Shown: piece by piece, positions 45,716 to 57,916 of the stretch
Position numbering within the stretch: position 1 is the first letter of the stretch
Layout of the letters: each line of letters begins with the position of its first letter
Assembly: GCA_047967505.1 (NCBI GenBank)
Contig: CM106539.1
DNA length: 64,000 nt
Reading direction: 5' to 3' (one strand)
Origin: Dipteris shenzhenensis
Taxonomy: Eukaryota; Polypodiophyta; Polypodiopsida; Gleicheniales
Notes under the pieces: model-generated
The model's database searches: none
What the model saw: the letters and a program-made list of their open reading frames with translations, nothing else
What the model was told of the DNA's origin: nothing
Program-made: the position numbers and the translations under genes

Positions 45716-45951
45716 ACCTCTACTAAGAGCTTAGGGCTTAAAGCCCTTACTTTGTGCACGATAGTTGTAGCGGTGGTGCACCCGCCCTGCCCGAGTGACC
45801 TACCTCGCCAGTGCCCTCCTCCTCTCTTCCCCGTGCCCCTCCTTTTGGTCACCTATCTCCATGCCAGCACACACCTCCTCCTCCTTCCACCTCCCCTCCT
45901 CTCCAACCCTCCTTCCCACACCCTCAACTCCCAGATCTCCTCTCCACACCC

Positions 45952-46560
45952 TATTACCCCCAAGGGAATGGATAGGCCGAATCCACCAACAAAATATTAT
46001 GCATTATCCTCACCAAGGTAGTAGAACCACAACATTCTGATTGGGCAAAGAAACTAAATGAAGCCTTATGGGCATACCGAACCACACTCAAGGTTAGTAC
46101 AGGGAATATACCTTTTCAATTGGTGTATAGCCTTGAAGTTGTCGTTCGACTAGAATTTGTAATACCAAGCCTACGCATAGTAGTACAAGAATGCATGGGA
46201 GATCATGCATCCCTCAAGGAAAGACTCTATTAATTGGAGAAGCATACAGAGACATGATTAGTTGCCTACCATGCCATGACAACAGAAAAAACGTAGAAGA
46301 AAGGCATGGTTTGACAAAAATCTAAAAGCCAAAGACATCAAGGAAGGTGACCTAGTCTTGTTATACAATGCCAAAGTACACAAGGGAAAACTAAAGTATC
46401 TAGGTCAAGGACCCTACCGAGTAAGAAAAATGAATCCCATCGGAGCTGTGCTGCTAGAAACATTGAATGGAGTCCAATTCAACACAACCATACACGGGAG
46501 CCGATTGACGTGCTAATACTTCAACACTCAAGCCATCCCCGACAAAAATGAATATTTGGG
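45952..46560 (+). pseudogene. Ty3/gypsy integrase C-terminal fragment
   Basis: The plus-strand frame reads YYPQGNG*AESTNKILCI (the conserved 'PQ.NGQAE..N' around the catalytic Glu, with CAG to TAG), then DWAKKLNEALWAYRTTLKVS and IPFQLVYSLEVV. After frame breaks it gives AWFDKNLKAKDIKEGDLVLL and KYLGQGPYRVRKM, the GPY/F module. This is the C-terminal third of a gypsy integrase, cut off on the left by the pyrimidine-rich tract. Nothing else of the element is seen, and it is unrelated to element E's copy. Confidence 0.75.
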
Positions 46561-48433
46561 AAAACCAAGTCTTCCTTAGTTAGGATTAGATTGTATCACG
46601 AGCACTCACTTGCATATGTACATCTTCGCACATATAGGTAGCATCAACCGATTTCAACCTAGGGCTTAGAAGTGATGCCTGAGTCCTAGTTGCCCTATGA
46701 AATTCCAACAACAACAAAAAAGCATATAGCTAGTCCCTACCTAGTTACTAGGTCACGTGCACTCACACGCTTTTGCTTAGACACATAGTCGATTGCATGA
46801 ATAATTGTGCCACACACTTTCATTCCACACTCTCAAAGAGCTCTCAAAGCATGTGTAAAAATAAGATCTCTCACAAACACACACAAATGTAATACCTACA
46901 TGCCAACTAATCTAATGATCAATGGTACACCATATGAACATGGATGCAGGTTCATAAACAATGCCACCACTAAAGAGGATGCAAAGAAAGAGCCCACCGC
47001 CTCAACCATGAGACCCCCTCTCCTCCTCTCAACCACGGTGACCCCACAAGCATTTTTGTTTCATAGCGATAGATCTAAGGAGGATTCTGTGCATGACATG
47101 GAAACCTAGGAAGAACGAATGCCACCCTAGTCTCACCACCGGCATACACAACCATTGATGGGGCCCAGTCCTTGGAACTTGTATGGCCACATACATCGAC
47201 TTATCATCTTTCCCACGCAACATCTTTCTTGGAGCAAAGGGGTCTCGGCAATTTGTATGAGAGCCTAAAATCCTTGGACAGTCCTACAATGACCACATAC
47301 ATCAGGGACTTTCTCCATTCTTACCACTCCAGCGATGCACAGGTTGGCAAGTATGGCACCATCAATGTACATTAAAGCCCACTCAGCATTATCCTCAATA
47401 GTACAGTCATTCAAAGGGCCTTCTCACTCCCAACACAAGGTGCAAAATACCCTACAAGGCCTACTGATGCTAAATTTCTCAAAGTACGGCCTCTCCTTTC
47501 TAAGGGCACAAAGTTCCATAAGGATGGGATATTACTTCACACCATCATTAACCCTCACCTCAAGGAAGCAACACAATTCATATCCACAATCCTGGTGGTT
47601 AAGTGTGGCAAGAATCAATCCCTTCCACTCCGCACATTTGTTTTCTGAGCAGGAAGCTAAAGCAAGACTCAATCCAACACTTAGTCATCTTCACAAAAAA
47701 ACTAGATGGTTCATCAGGCCAAAAATGTAAAATTCCACACTTATTGGCTGTAATCATTGATAAAGACCTACATGAATGAGAAATAAATTTTCCCTAGTCA
47801 CCAAAACCTATTGAGGAATTGGACATTCCCTTCTCACCAGCATGGGAGCCGTCACCAACTTCACCTACTATCACATTGGCAAATGCAGATACCTAAGAAG
47901 AAATGCCTATTCTAGAGGTCAAAATTGAGGAATTGCCCCATGAGATGCTATAGCTCGGTGCACAACTACAACCAATATATCTCCAACAATAGCAGCAGAG
48001 CCAGAGCCTGAGGCTACAGCAACACTAGCACCTTAGGCTACATCGGCACCAGCATATCAACGACATGCCAGTCCATGAGCCACAAGGGGAGCTAGTACTA
48101 GATAAACAATATGACTACTGTACCCAAGTGACGGAAATACCATTGGAACAACCCCCAACAAGTACTACAGAGTCATCACGATGGCTACATGGGCACCAAT
48201 TGTATCAATAGTATCACTAGTCCTCATCACCATCTGTCATTATCCATCATTAAGCTAGCCAAATGCTCCAAACGTTAGAACTATTCACTAGCTTAGCCAA
48301 GGAAGAGCATGCGTGAGAATTGGAAAGACAGACTGCAATGCAATCAAAGACCAATTCCATGGAATTGTCATAGAGATTAGAGCACTTCAGGTGCAAATAG
48401 ATGAGAAAGAGGTTGAAGAAGTGCACATGAATT
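46561..48433. other. No gene recognised
   Basis: Frames of 60-131 codons exist (for example 46807-47109 and 47335-47730) but show no family motif. The 47900-48150 stretch is rich in CAG/CCA-type codons with stops, possibly the eroded linker region of an old retroelement. Confidence 0.45.
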
Positions 48434-48791
48434 GGTGAAGAGAGTGGGAGAGAAGTAAGGAGTCTCACTTGTAGCTTTCTCACATAAACAATGGGGGAAT
48501 ACACACAAAGGTAGAGGCTAAAAACGGTTTTCCTCTTCTTAGTTGTGAAAGCCAAAAGAACTCTCTCTAAGTACAAAAAAAATAGGTGAACCCTATATGT
48601 GGGTCTCAAACCAATCTCAGCTAACCTAGGTGGCATACTAATTGAGCCACTAACTAGAGTACATAAAGATAGCTGTCATACACCTATTATTCATGGGTGG
48701 GGTACCAACCGCATCTGCAGCTAACAAGTCGGTGACATAAATGCACAATGCTCACCCTTGCATATCATGAGTGGAGCTCGATATCTCAACA
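48434..48791 (-). repeat. 3' LTR of element G
   Basis: 358-bp family LTR; the first base has changed (GGTGAAGAG where other copies have TGTGAAGAG). It ends CTCAACA, followed by the polypurine complement ctccccctc. Confidence 0.8.
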
Positions 48792-49292
48792 CTCCCCCTC
48801 AAATTCAATCCCAATTACTGCACACCAAGTAGGTCTTTGAACTTGCGTAGCTTCTCTACACCCAATGCCTTCATAAATATGTCAGCTACTTGATCCTCTG
48901 TGCTGACATAAACTAAATCAATAAAACCTACTAGAACCTTCTCCTGCACATCGTGATAATGCACCTCAATGTGCTTTGTTCTAGCATGATAGACTGGGTT
49001 ATTTGCCAAGTGTATACTGCTCATGTTGTCACAATAAATGACAACTGGCCCATCTGTAGACTGATGCATATCATAAAGGAGCTTACACAACCAAGCTACC
49101 TCACATGCAGCCATTGCTGCACCCCTGTACTCAACCTCTGTGCTTGACAAGGCAACTGTAGGTTGTTTCTTGCTGCTCCAAGTGACTGCAACACTCCCAA
49201 AAGAGAACACATATCCACTGGTAGATCACCTATCAAAAATACTACCAACCCAATCATCATCAGTGCATCCATGCAACTGTATCTGAACCCCA
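48792..49292 (-). pseudogene. RNase H of element G
   Basis: The frame from 49210 to 48815 has [40 protein letters not shown] and the end KFKDLLGVQ. The upstream part (TDDDWVGSIFDR) stops at the insertion point of element H (target copy CCCCA, 49288-49292). Confidence 0.8.
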
Positions 49293-49644
49293 TGTGAAGA
49301 TAGTGGGAGAGAAGGAAGGAGTCTCACTTGCGGCTTTCTCACATACACAGTGGGGAAATACACACAGAGGTGGAGGCTGAAAATAGTCTTCCTCTTCTTA
49401 GTTGTGTAAGCCAAAAGAACTCTAGTACAAAGAAATAGAAGAACCCTATATGTGGGTCTCAAACCAAACTCAACTAACTAAGGTGGCATACTAATTGAGC
49501 CACGAACTAGAGTAGATAAGGATAGCTGTCATCCAGCTATTATTCATGGGCGGTGTACCAACCGCATCTACAGCTAACAAGTCGGTGACATAAATGCACA
49601 ATGGTCACCCTGGCATATCACGAGTGGAGCTCGATAGCTCAACA
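49293..49644 (-). repeat. 3' LTR of element H
   Basis: Starts TGTGAAGATAGTGG, ends GATAGCTCAACA. It shares sub-family changes (gaaggaaggag, cttgcggc, tagtacaaagaaatag) with the LTRs of element I, marking a younger sub-family than elements A and F. Confidence 0.88.
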
Positions 49645-49931
49645 CTCCCCCTCAAGCTCAATCCCAATTCCTGCACACCAAGCAGGTCTCTGAACTTGTG
49701 CAGCTTCTGTGCGCCCAATGCCTTCGTGAATATGTCAGCTACCTGATCCTCTATGCTGACATAAACTAGATCAATAAGACCTAGTAAAACCTTCTCTCGC
49801 ACATAGTGATAATGCACCTCAATGTGCTTTGTTCTAGCATGATAGAATGGGTTATTTGCCAAGTGTATACTGCTCATGTTGTCACAATAAATGACAACTG
49901 GCCCATCTGTAGATTGATGCATATCATAGAG
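49645..49931 (-). pseudogene. RNase H C-terminal end of element H
   Basis: Minus-strand frame [38 protein letters not shown] and FRDLLGVQELG. The upstream RNase H part resumes at 58485 (tagcttatgc) beyond element I and the MITE. Confidence 0.85.
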
Positions 49932-50283
49932 TGTTAAGATATTGAGCTCCACTTGCGATATGCCAGGGTGACCGTTGTGCATTTATGTCACCGACTTGTT
50001 AGCTACAGATGCGGTTGGTACACCACCCACGAATAATAGTTGGATGACAGCTATCCTTATCTACACTAGTTCATGGCTCAGTTAGTATGCCACCTTAGTT
50101 AGTTGAGTTTGGTTTGAGACCCACATATAGGGTTCTTCTATTTCTTTGTACTAGAGTTCTTTTGGCTTTCACAACTAAGAAGAGGAAAAATATTTTCAGC
50201 CTCCACCTTTGTGTGTATTCCCCCATTGTGTATGTGAGAAAGCCGCAAGTGAGACTCCTTCCCTCTCTCCCACTATCTTCACA
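49932..50283 (+). repeat. 5' LTR of element I
   Basis: Starts TGTTAAGATATTGAGC, ends ATCTTCACA, immediately followed by the primer site. Very similar to 57560-57911. Confidence 0.9.
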
Positions 50284-50795
50284 TGGTATCAGAGCCTTAT
50301 TCGTGGTAAGGAGCTCAAGAAAGCAAACCAAGTTCGCGGTGTTCTGGTAAGAGGACCAGTGTTGCTTTCCTTTTTCGAGTTTGGGAGCAAATCTATGCAG
50401 GTAGCACAGCCGAAAGTGCAAGAGTGCAGTGTCTCAGATTGAGACACCCTTCGCGGTGTGGTGAGAGGGCAGTATATGCTGCGGCCATCTCGGGGCCATT
50501 TCGGGGCCCGTTTTGAAGGCGGAAGTTCTTTGCAGGCACTCAGAAAAAGGCCCTGTTTTTACTATGCGACCACTGCTCTACTGGTCGGTGAAAAGTTGCA
50601 ACAGAAATTGCATTGTATGCCTGTGCGTAGAGATATTGGGAGTTGCAGAATCATCCTTGTTGCCTATTGATGCAAAATCGTCACTACGAAGTGACTGTGT
50701 GGTCAAATACCACTTTCGTCAGTTTTGCAGATCTACCCGTGAGAGGCAAAAGCTGTGTTTTTTTGCAGTGACAGAACATTTTGTAGTGTTCTGTA
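50284..50795 (+). other. Primer site and leader of element I
   Basis: The primer site TGGTATCAGAGCC (50284-50296) matches initiator-Met tRNA. A ~500-bp untranslated leader follows. Frames such as 50513-50806 recur with stops in other copies and are not genes. Confidence 0.8.
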
Positions 50796-52030
50796 ATGGC
50801 ATCTAATTCTCTTTCACAGATTGTCACTGAAAAGCTTGACAAGAACAACTTCCAGGCATGGAAGTTTAGAATGATGAATTTCCTTATGGGAAAAGGCTAT
50901 TGGGAGTTCATTACAGGAAATGAAAGAAGAACCAGTTCTTCCTAATGTTCCCAATCAACAGGAAATGCAGGAATTTGAAGGATGGCATGAGAGAGCCAGA
51001 AAAGTTATGTACTGGCTTTCTATCAATATTTCGGATTCTATGATTGTGCATATTCAGGATGCAAGTACGCCAAAGGAGGCATGGGATACTTAGCAAAAAT
51101 GTATAGCACAAATACGCAAGCCAGGAAAATGCAGCTCAAGTAGGAGTTGCACAATGTGCAGAGAGAAAATATGAGCATCAATGACTACCACATGAAGGTG
51201 AAGAAAATTGCTGATGCACTTGCTTCCATTGGGTCACCAGTGGAAAATGATGATCTAGTTTCTGTGACCTTGAATGGTCTAGGAAAGGATTATGCACAGT
51301 TCTGGACATCCATTGCAGTCCGTGAAAAATTTCTTGATTTTGAGGAGTTGTTTGCTCTTCTAATTTCTGAAGAACAGAGAAATGGGGGTGCATCTTCTTC
51401 AAGAGGAACATCAAAAGAAACAGTCTTCTACTCAAATGCTGGAAGAGGTAGAGGCAGAGGTAGAGGAGGCCGATCTGGAGGCCGTGGTAGAACTCAGAAT
51501 ATGTAGCAAACTCAAGAAAACCAGTCCTATGGAGGAGGACGTGGTAACTTTAGAGGCAGGGGGAGCCAAAGAGGCCGTGGTGGATGGCAGAGAGGCCAAA
51601 ATGCAAATAGCAATGTTGAATGCTACTACTGTGGTAAAATGGGTCATATGGCTAAAGACTGCTACAAAAAGCAGAATGACATTATGAATGGAAAATTGCA
51701 GCAAGGCAATTATGCATCTTCTAGTAGACAGGGTGATGACAGAAATGAGCATCTATTTATGGTGCAGCACATGACCAATTCTGTGACCAGTGCAGAAGAA
51801 CGAAATGATGTGTGGTATGTTGACTCAGGTGCATCAAACCACATGACAACTCATGCAGAATGGATGCAGGATGCAAGGAAAATGGAAAAACCAGGATTTG
51901 TGGAGCTTGGTGATGATATTGCACATCCTATTGTGCAGATTGGTAAAATTCCTTTGTCTATGTAGGATGGGAAAAAGAAATACCTGTCTGATGTATTTCA
52001 TGTCTCGAACGTCACCAAGAACCTGGTTTC
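50796..52030 (+). pseudogene. gag and protease of element I
   Basis: Starts at ATG 50796 (MASNSLSQIVTEKLDKNNFQ). A one-base insertion near 50924 leads to a stop at 50943, a deletion near 51091 and a TAG near 51140 follow. The gag then continues through SINDYHMKVKKIADALASIG, a Gly/Arg-rich RNA-binding stretch, the knuckle CYYCGKMGHMAKDC and the protease VDSGASNHMT at about 51820. Confidence 0.85.
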
Positions 52031-54837
52031 TGTTGGTCAAATGGTTGAGGAGGGTCCTCATGGATGCTTTGTTGAGGATATGAAAAATAACGGTCGCTTA
52101 ATAGCAAAAGGAAAGAAGAAGGGCAAGATGTTTACGTTGGATGCGGACATGCCTGAATTGAGTGCAGCAATGTTTGCACATGGGACCGGTGTAGTTGCAG
52201 ATATTGATATCTGGCATAAACACATTGGTCATGTTAATGTTCAATGACTTAAATTGATGCAGGCCCAAAATATTATTGCAGGATTGCTTAAATTCAAGGT
52301 TGCAGAAATGCATAAGGTTTGTGAAGCCTGTCAATTTGGAAAACAGGCAAGGAAACCATTTCCTAGGCATGTTCAAGAGAGCAAGAAGCCATTGGAATTA
52401 ATCCACTCTGATGTGTAAACTACTAAAGATGCATCTATTGGAGGTTGTCATTATTTTGTCACTTTTATTGATGACTACAGCAAAAAAGTTTGGGTGCATT
52501 TTATGAAAAAGAAAAGTGAAGTGTTTGGGCATTTCAAAGCTTTTAAAGCTATGGCTTAAAAAGAAACGGGCCTGTAAATAAAATGCCTAAGGTCAGATGG
52601 AGGGGGAGAGTACCTCTCAAATGAGTTTGCAAGGTTCCTGCAGGAGCATGGCATAAAGCAGCAATATTCATGCAGTCATACCCCACAGCAAAATGGACTT
52701 GCAGAAAGGAAAAACAGGCATATTGGAGAGGAATCTCAGGCCATGCTAAATGAAAAAGATCTACCAGATTATTATTGGGCTGAAGTAGTTGCTATAGCAG
52801 TTTACATAATGAACAGGACTCCTCCTGCAGCAATACACGGCATGACGCCAGAGGAGATGTATACTGGTAGGAAACCAGACATTTCTCATTTGAAAATTTT
52901 TGGTTGCATTGCCTATGTTCATGTGCAAGATGAGTTGAGGTCCAAGTTGGATCCAAAAGCTGAGAAGTGCATCTTTATTGGTTATTCTCTGCAGCAAAAA
53001 GGGTATAGATGCTATAACCCTTCTACTCATGAGTTTATAGTGAGCAGAGATGTTGTTTTTTATGAGATGAGCAGTTGGTATAACCAGTAAATGTGATGAT
53101 TAATGTAGATGCACATAGTTCACAGCAGCAATCACAAAATATCAGTGGACCTGCAGTGTCCTCTAGCAGTGGTTCACATACTTCGCCATGGATAGGCAGA
53201 TTGAGATCATGAGAACCTCCTCAAAGCAATGCAGATAGTGGTACGCAGGTATCACGAAAAGGAAAAGAGAAGGTATATATGAATGCAGGTCACTCTTATG
53301 TGGATGGTGAATCCAGTGGCTCAGAACAGAGCATTGATGATGAGTTGGGTATTCCTTCTGTTGTTACACCTGGAGTAAGGAAGACCAGGGATGTTTTGAG
53401 AGCACCTGGAAGTGAGCCTATTTTGCGCAGGTCTACCAGAGCTAGGTATCCGGTGGATAGGCTGAAATATGATGGATTTACAGCCATTCACTATGCCTAT
53501 ATGGTCAAAGTGATACAAGAACCAGAACCCACTTCTTTTGAGCAAGCCATGGGAAATGAAAAATGGGAGAAAGCCATGGATGAAGAAATGGATGCCTTGG
53601 AAGCAAATGCTACATGGGAATTGGTGCCTTTGCCTAAAGACAAGAATGCAATTGGCTTTAAGTGGGTTTATAAGATCAAGCACAATGCAGATGGTTCTGT
53701 GAATAGATACAAGGCAAGATTAGTTGTCAAGGGGTATGCACAGACATATGGCATTGATTATGAAGAAACATTCAGTCCGGTTGCAAGGATGGCAACTGTA
53801 AGAGTAGTCATTGCTATGGCTGCATCAAAGGGATGGTCTTTACAACAGATGGATGTAGAGAATGCCTTCTTGGATGGTGATTTGCAAGAAGAAGTCTTTA
53901 TGGAGCAGCCACTAGGTTATGTTCATGCTGTTCATCCTGAGTTTGTTTGCAAGTTGAAGAAAGCCTTGTATGGCTTGAAGCAAGAACCTAGAGCATGGTG
54001 TGACAAGATAGGATAGTATCTTGTCACTATTGGCTTTCAAATCTCCAAGGCAGATTTCTCACTCTATGTGAGAAAAACAGAGAAAGGTATTATGCTGCTT
54101 GTCATTTATGTTGATGATTTGATCATCACAGGTGATAGTGATGAAGATATCCTTCATGTGAAAATGCTATTGAAGCAGAAGTTTGAGATGAAGGATTTGG
54201 GAGAGCTGCGTTATTTCTTGGGCATTGAGGTGATTAGATTACCAAGTGGGATACAGCTCTTGCAGAGACAGTATGGATTGGACATGCTGTCCAAATATGG
54301 GATGACAAGCTGTAAGCCTATTTCAGTTTCTTTGGAGTAGAATGTGAAGCTAAGCACAGATGCAGGTGAGCTTCTGGAAGACCCTACTATGTACAGACGC
54401 ATAGTAGGAAGTTTGATTTATATGACTATTACCAGGCCAGATTTAAGCTATGCTGTTGGATTGGTAAGTCAGTTTATGCACGCTCCAAGGAAACCGCATT
54501 TGGATGCGGCTAGACGCATACTCAGTTATGTGAAGTCCACATTGCAGTATGGACTATTTTATGAGGCTGGGATACAGTTGCATGGATACACTGATGCTGA
54601 TTGGGCTGGTAGTATTTCAGATAGACGATCTACCAGTGGATATGTGTTCTCTTTTGGGAGTGCTGCAGTCACTTGGAGCCTGCAAGAAATAGCCTACAAT
54701 TGCCTTGTCGAGCATAGAGGCTGAGTACAGGGGTGCAGTAATGGCTGCATGTGAGGTAGCTTGGTTGCATAAGCTACTCTATGATATGCATTAGTCTACA
54801 GATGGGCCAGTTGTCATTTATTGTGACAACATGAGCA
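52031..54837 (+). pseudogene. Integrase-reverse transcriptase-RNase H of element I
   Basis: Integrase zinc module (IWHKHIGHVNVQ, then CEACQFGKQARKPF), then LRSDGGGEYLSNEF and PQQNGLAERKNRHI (D, E). Linker [20 protein letters not shown] follows, then reverse transcriptase [20 protein letters not shown] and LVIYVDDLIITGDS, then RNase [21 protein letters not shown]. Stops lie near 52245, 52417, 52557, 54014 and 54340. The RNase H is cut at CDNMSSI by element J. Confidence 0.88.
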
Positions 54838-54842
54838 GTATA

Positions 54843-55109
54843 TGTTAGAACATGAAGTCAAGTTGAGTGTTCTAGTGTGTACTAGGAACTAGTATTTGTG
54901 TGAGAGTGCCACGTGTCATATTGGGAATTATCCCATATACACTAGGTACTTTAGTTTGTGTGTGCACTCTATAAGAGTGTTGTACTTCCTTGTGTCAAAT
55001 CAGAGGAGTCAACATCTACATCAAGCTTTCCATCATGTGAGTACTTTGGTTATCTTTGCTTTGCTCTAGCATTTTCATTATGTCTTTCCATTCCATTCTT
55101 GCACCTTCA
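54843..55109 (+). repeat. 5' LTR of element J
   Basis: Starts TGTTAGAACATGAAG, ends GCACCTTCA. A TATA-like ctataagagtg is near 54969. Identity to the 3' copy implies a recent insertion. Confidence 0.92.
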
Positions 55110-55918
55110 TGTGGTATCAGAGCCAGCTCCCCTTCCTCTTTGCCTTTCAAGGAATTGAGTTGAGAGAGGCTAGAAAGAGAAGCTTCTCTCTCTCTCTCTC
55201 CTTGGAAGGTTTCCCTTCCCGTACCCCTTCATGTGGAGCTGGAGCTTCCCTGTGGTCTTCATCAACATGTAGCTGCCCATGATTTCCCTCTTCATTTGCC
55301 ATCTTCTCCTCCAAATCTGGCCGCTCCCCTCGTGTTTGCTGCCTGCCACCTCGCCATTCTCTTGCTGCTACCTGCCACCTCTTACCTCGCCATTCTCTTG
55401 CTGCTGCCCGCCACCTCTTCTCACTTACCTCGCCATTCTCTTGCTACTGCCCGCCTTTACATCAGGCTACCACTACCCTGCTGCTGCCCGCCTCTACATC
55501 ATGTCGCTCCTATTTGTCCCTGATGCTGCTCAAAATCTGCGCCAAGTTCTGTCCCACCCTTCAGCTTTTACTATAGTCCTCTCCGAAAAAGTAGGCATGG
55601 AGCTAGTGGAGGTGTACGTTTTGCGAGTTAAACTTGCTTCGACGTGCTTGCCATGCTTGTCGACCGTTTCACAATCTGCACTCAAAGCACAATCGTGAGA
55701 AGACCTTCAGTGCGTTGTTTGTCGAAGAGGATTTTTTCTGCTTGTTTGTGAATAAGACGTGTTGGCTGCTTTGGAAAGCTCTCCTCAAGGATCGTGAAGT
55801 GTTTTACTATCTCCGAGGATGTAATTGTTCGACACACAGCAGTGTATGGAGGGATGTGATCATCTTACTTTCGAAAATTGTAAGATGAGCATGATTGCCT
55901 TTTGATAGCTCTTGAAGG

Positions 55919-56710
55919 ATGAATACCCACGTTGCCATTGACAAGTTCAATGGCCAAGGATTCCACACCTGGCAAATAAAGATCAAGTTCCACTTGATGA
56001 AGTACAATCTGTGGAATCTGGTCAAGGGAACAACTTCATCAAAAGAGAGGGAAAAGGAACCTCAACGTCTCGAGCAAGCATTTGCAATCATTGCATTAGG
56101 TCTTGGAGACAATTATCTGCATCACATTGCCAATCTTGAAGATCCTGCTGAAGCTTGGGCTGTGCTTGACCACTTATTTGGTGCAAGTAGCAAGCATTCT
56201 AAGCTGTCACTCAAGATTGAGTTCTTTGAGTTAGAGCTGACATCTGGAGCACCTCTTGATGCTCACATCAACAAAATGAGAAGTCTCATGAACCAATTAG
56301 CTTCGGTTGATTCACCGGTGACAGAAGATGATTCTATGGCAGTGCTTCTCAAAAGCATGCCAAAAGAATACGACAACCTGGTAACCACGCTGAAATATGG
56401 TCCTAATCCTTCATTTGAAGGAATCATAAGTGCATTGCAAGAAGAGGAAAGGAAGAAAGAGAAACAGAAGGATGAGGGAGAACTAGCTTTGGCAACCAAG
56501 TTCACAAGGATGAATTTTAAAGCTTGTAAACATTGTGGCAAAAACAATCATGATGAGAAAGATTGCTTTCGCATCAAGCCATGTGGGATTTGTGGCAAGA
56601 ATGGCCACTCTGAAAGTAACTGTTTCTCAAAGAAAAATTCAGCAAATATGGTGGAGGACACAAGTGATGAAAAAGCATATATGGTAGATGATAAAGATTT
56701 TTGTTTCTAG
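55919..56710 (+). CDS. Intact gag protein of element J
   Basis: 263 residues from ATG 55919 (MNTHVAIDKFNGQGFHTWQI) to TAG 56710. Residues about 1-180 are a copia-type (UBN2-like) gag capsid region, with FHTWQIKIKFHLM, SKLSLKIEFFELELTSGAPL and AVLLKSMPKEYDNLVTTLKY. A Lys/Glu-rich stretch follows, then two CCHC nucleocapsid knuckles (CKHCGKNNHDEKDC, CGICGKNGHSESNC) and an acidic tail. It would form the virus-like particle that packages J RNA. It is one of the few uninterrupted coding regions in the window and parallels the broken gag of element D (15240-16072). Confidence 0.88.
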   Translation: MNTHVAIDKFNGQGFHTWQIKIKFHLMKYNLWNLVKGTTSSKEREKEPQRLEQAFAIIALGLGDNYLHHIANLEDPAEAWAVLDHLFGASSKHSKLSLKIEFFELELTSGAPLDAHINKMRSLMNQLASVDSPVTEDDSMAVLLKSMPKEYDNLVTTLKYGPNPSFEGIISALQEEERKKEKQKDEGELALATKFTRMNFKACKHCGKNNHDEKDCFRIKPCGICGKNGHSESNCFSKKNSANMVEDTSDEKAYMVDDKDFCF

Positions 56711-57066
56711 GGTTTCTTGCCTAGATCATGTTTCCAAAAAGGATTTTGTAAACCTGTTGCAACTGCTATGAGTATGCAAAGGTATCTTGTCTTAATCTGT
56801 TTGACCTCTTAGAGGTATCTATTATGTTTTGTGTGTTTATCTTGGTATATCCCATATTATGTACCTACCCAAGGATGTCCAACTTGCATGAGAGACTAGA
56901 GCCGTGGATTTATCCTTGACCAAAGACCCTGGCATGAGAGACCATGAGCCTATGATTTATCCTTGCAGTATGAGGCATTTCCTTGAGGGGGGATTTGTTG
57001 GGAATATCAAGGAACTGCATTTTTTTATGGACTCATGCTATCACTCACCTTTCCTTCATGGGGGGA

Positions 57067-57333
57067 TGTTAGAACATGAAGTCAAGTTGAGTGTTCTAGT
57101 GTGTACTAGGAACTAGTATTTGTGTGAGAGTGCCACGTGTCATATTGGGAATTATCCCATATACACTAGGTACTTTAGTTTGTGTGTGCACTCTATAAGA
57201 GTGTTGTACTTCCTTGTGTCAAATCAGAGGAGTCAACATCTACATCAAGCTTTCCATCATGTGAGTACTTTGGTTATCTTTGCTTTGCTCTAGCATTTTC
57301 ATTATGTCTTTCCATTCCATTCTTGCACCTTCT
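57067..57333 (+). repeat. 3' LTR of element J
   Basis: Partner of 54843-55109. The last base is T where the 5' copy has A. It is followed by GTATA and by resumed RNase H sequence of element I. Confidence 0.92.
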
Positions 57334-57338
57334 GTATA

Positions 57339-57559
57339 CACTTGGCAAATAACCCAGTCTATCATGCTAGAACAAAGCACATTGAGGTGCATTATCACTA
57401 TGTGCGGGAGAAGGTTTTACTAGGTCTTATTGATCTAGTTTATGTCAGCACAGAGAATCAGGTAGCTGACATATTCATGAAGGCATTGGGCGCAGAGAAG
57501 CTGTGCAAGTTCAGAGACCTGCTTGGTGTGCAGGAATTGGGATTGAGCTCGAGGGGGAG
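57339..57559 (+). pseudogene. RNase H C-terminal end of element I
   Basis: Resumes after element [38 protein letters not shown] and FRDLLGVQELG. The frame reads on through the polypurine tract into the LTR (to 57599). Confidence 0.85.
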
Positions 57560-57911
57560 TGTTGAGATATCGAGCTCCACTCGCGATATGCCAGGGTGAC
57601 CGTTGTGCATTTATGTCACTGACTTGTTAGCTATAGATGCGGTTGGTACACCGCCCACGAATAATAGCTGGATGACAGCTATCTTTATCTACACTAGTTC
57701 GTGGCTCAGTTAGTATGCCACCTTAGTTAGTTGAGTTTGGTTTGAGACCCACATATAGGGTTCTTCTATTTCTTTGTACTAGACATCTTTTGGCTTTCAC
57801 AACTAAGAAGAGGAAAACTATTTTCAGCCTCCACCTTTGTGTGTATTCCCCCATTGTGTATGTGAGAAAGTCGCAAGTGAGACTCCTTCCCTCTCTCCCA
57901 CTATCTTCACA
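57560..57911 (+). repeat. 3' LTR of element I
   Basis: 352 bp, TGTTGAGATATCG to ATCTTCACA, followed by TAGAG (57912-57916). Confidence 0.9.
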
Positions 57912-57916
57912 TAGAG

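Larger units (their letters stand above)
54843..57333 (+). mobile_element. Element J: young gag-only LTR retrotransposon
   Basis: 2,491 bp with 267-bp LTRs (54843-55109, 57067-57333) that look identical by eye except for the last base. The target duplication is GTATA (54838-54842, 57334-57338). The primer site TGGTATCAGAGC is at 55112-55123 and a polypurine tract (catggggggga) ends at 57066. The only coding region is an intact gag at 55919-56710. A ~800-bp leader contains three copies of a cctcgccattctcttgct unit (about 55350-55450). It fits the plant TR-GAG class and needs pol enzymes in trans. Confidence 0.9.
49932..57911 (+). mobile_element. Element I: full-length copia copy interrupted by element J
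   Basis: Plus-strand copia element with 352-bp LTRs (49932-50283, 57560-57911) and the target duplication TAGAG (49927-49931, 57912-57916), inserted head-on into H's RNase H. The primer site abuts the 5' LTR and a polypurine tract (gagctcgagggggag) abuts the 3' LTR. The coding region keeps all copia domains but carries many stops, often TAG or TAA where sister copies have CAG, TGG or CAA. The gag-only element J splits its RNase H at 54842/57334. Confidence 0.9.

Noticed and set aside
45285-45852. Gly/Arg-rich minus frames of 105-155 codons
   Set aside because: Same C-rich composition artefact on the right side of transposon T.
46807-47730. 100-131-codon frames
   Set aside because: No motif, no neighbouring gene signals; probably chance frames in old repeat sequence.
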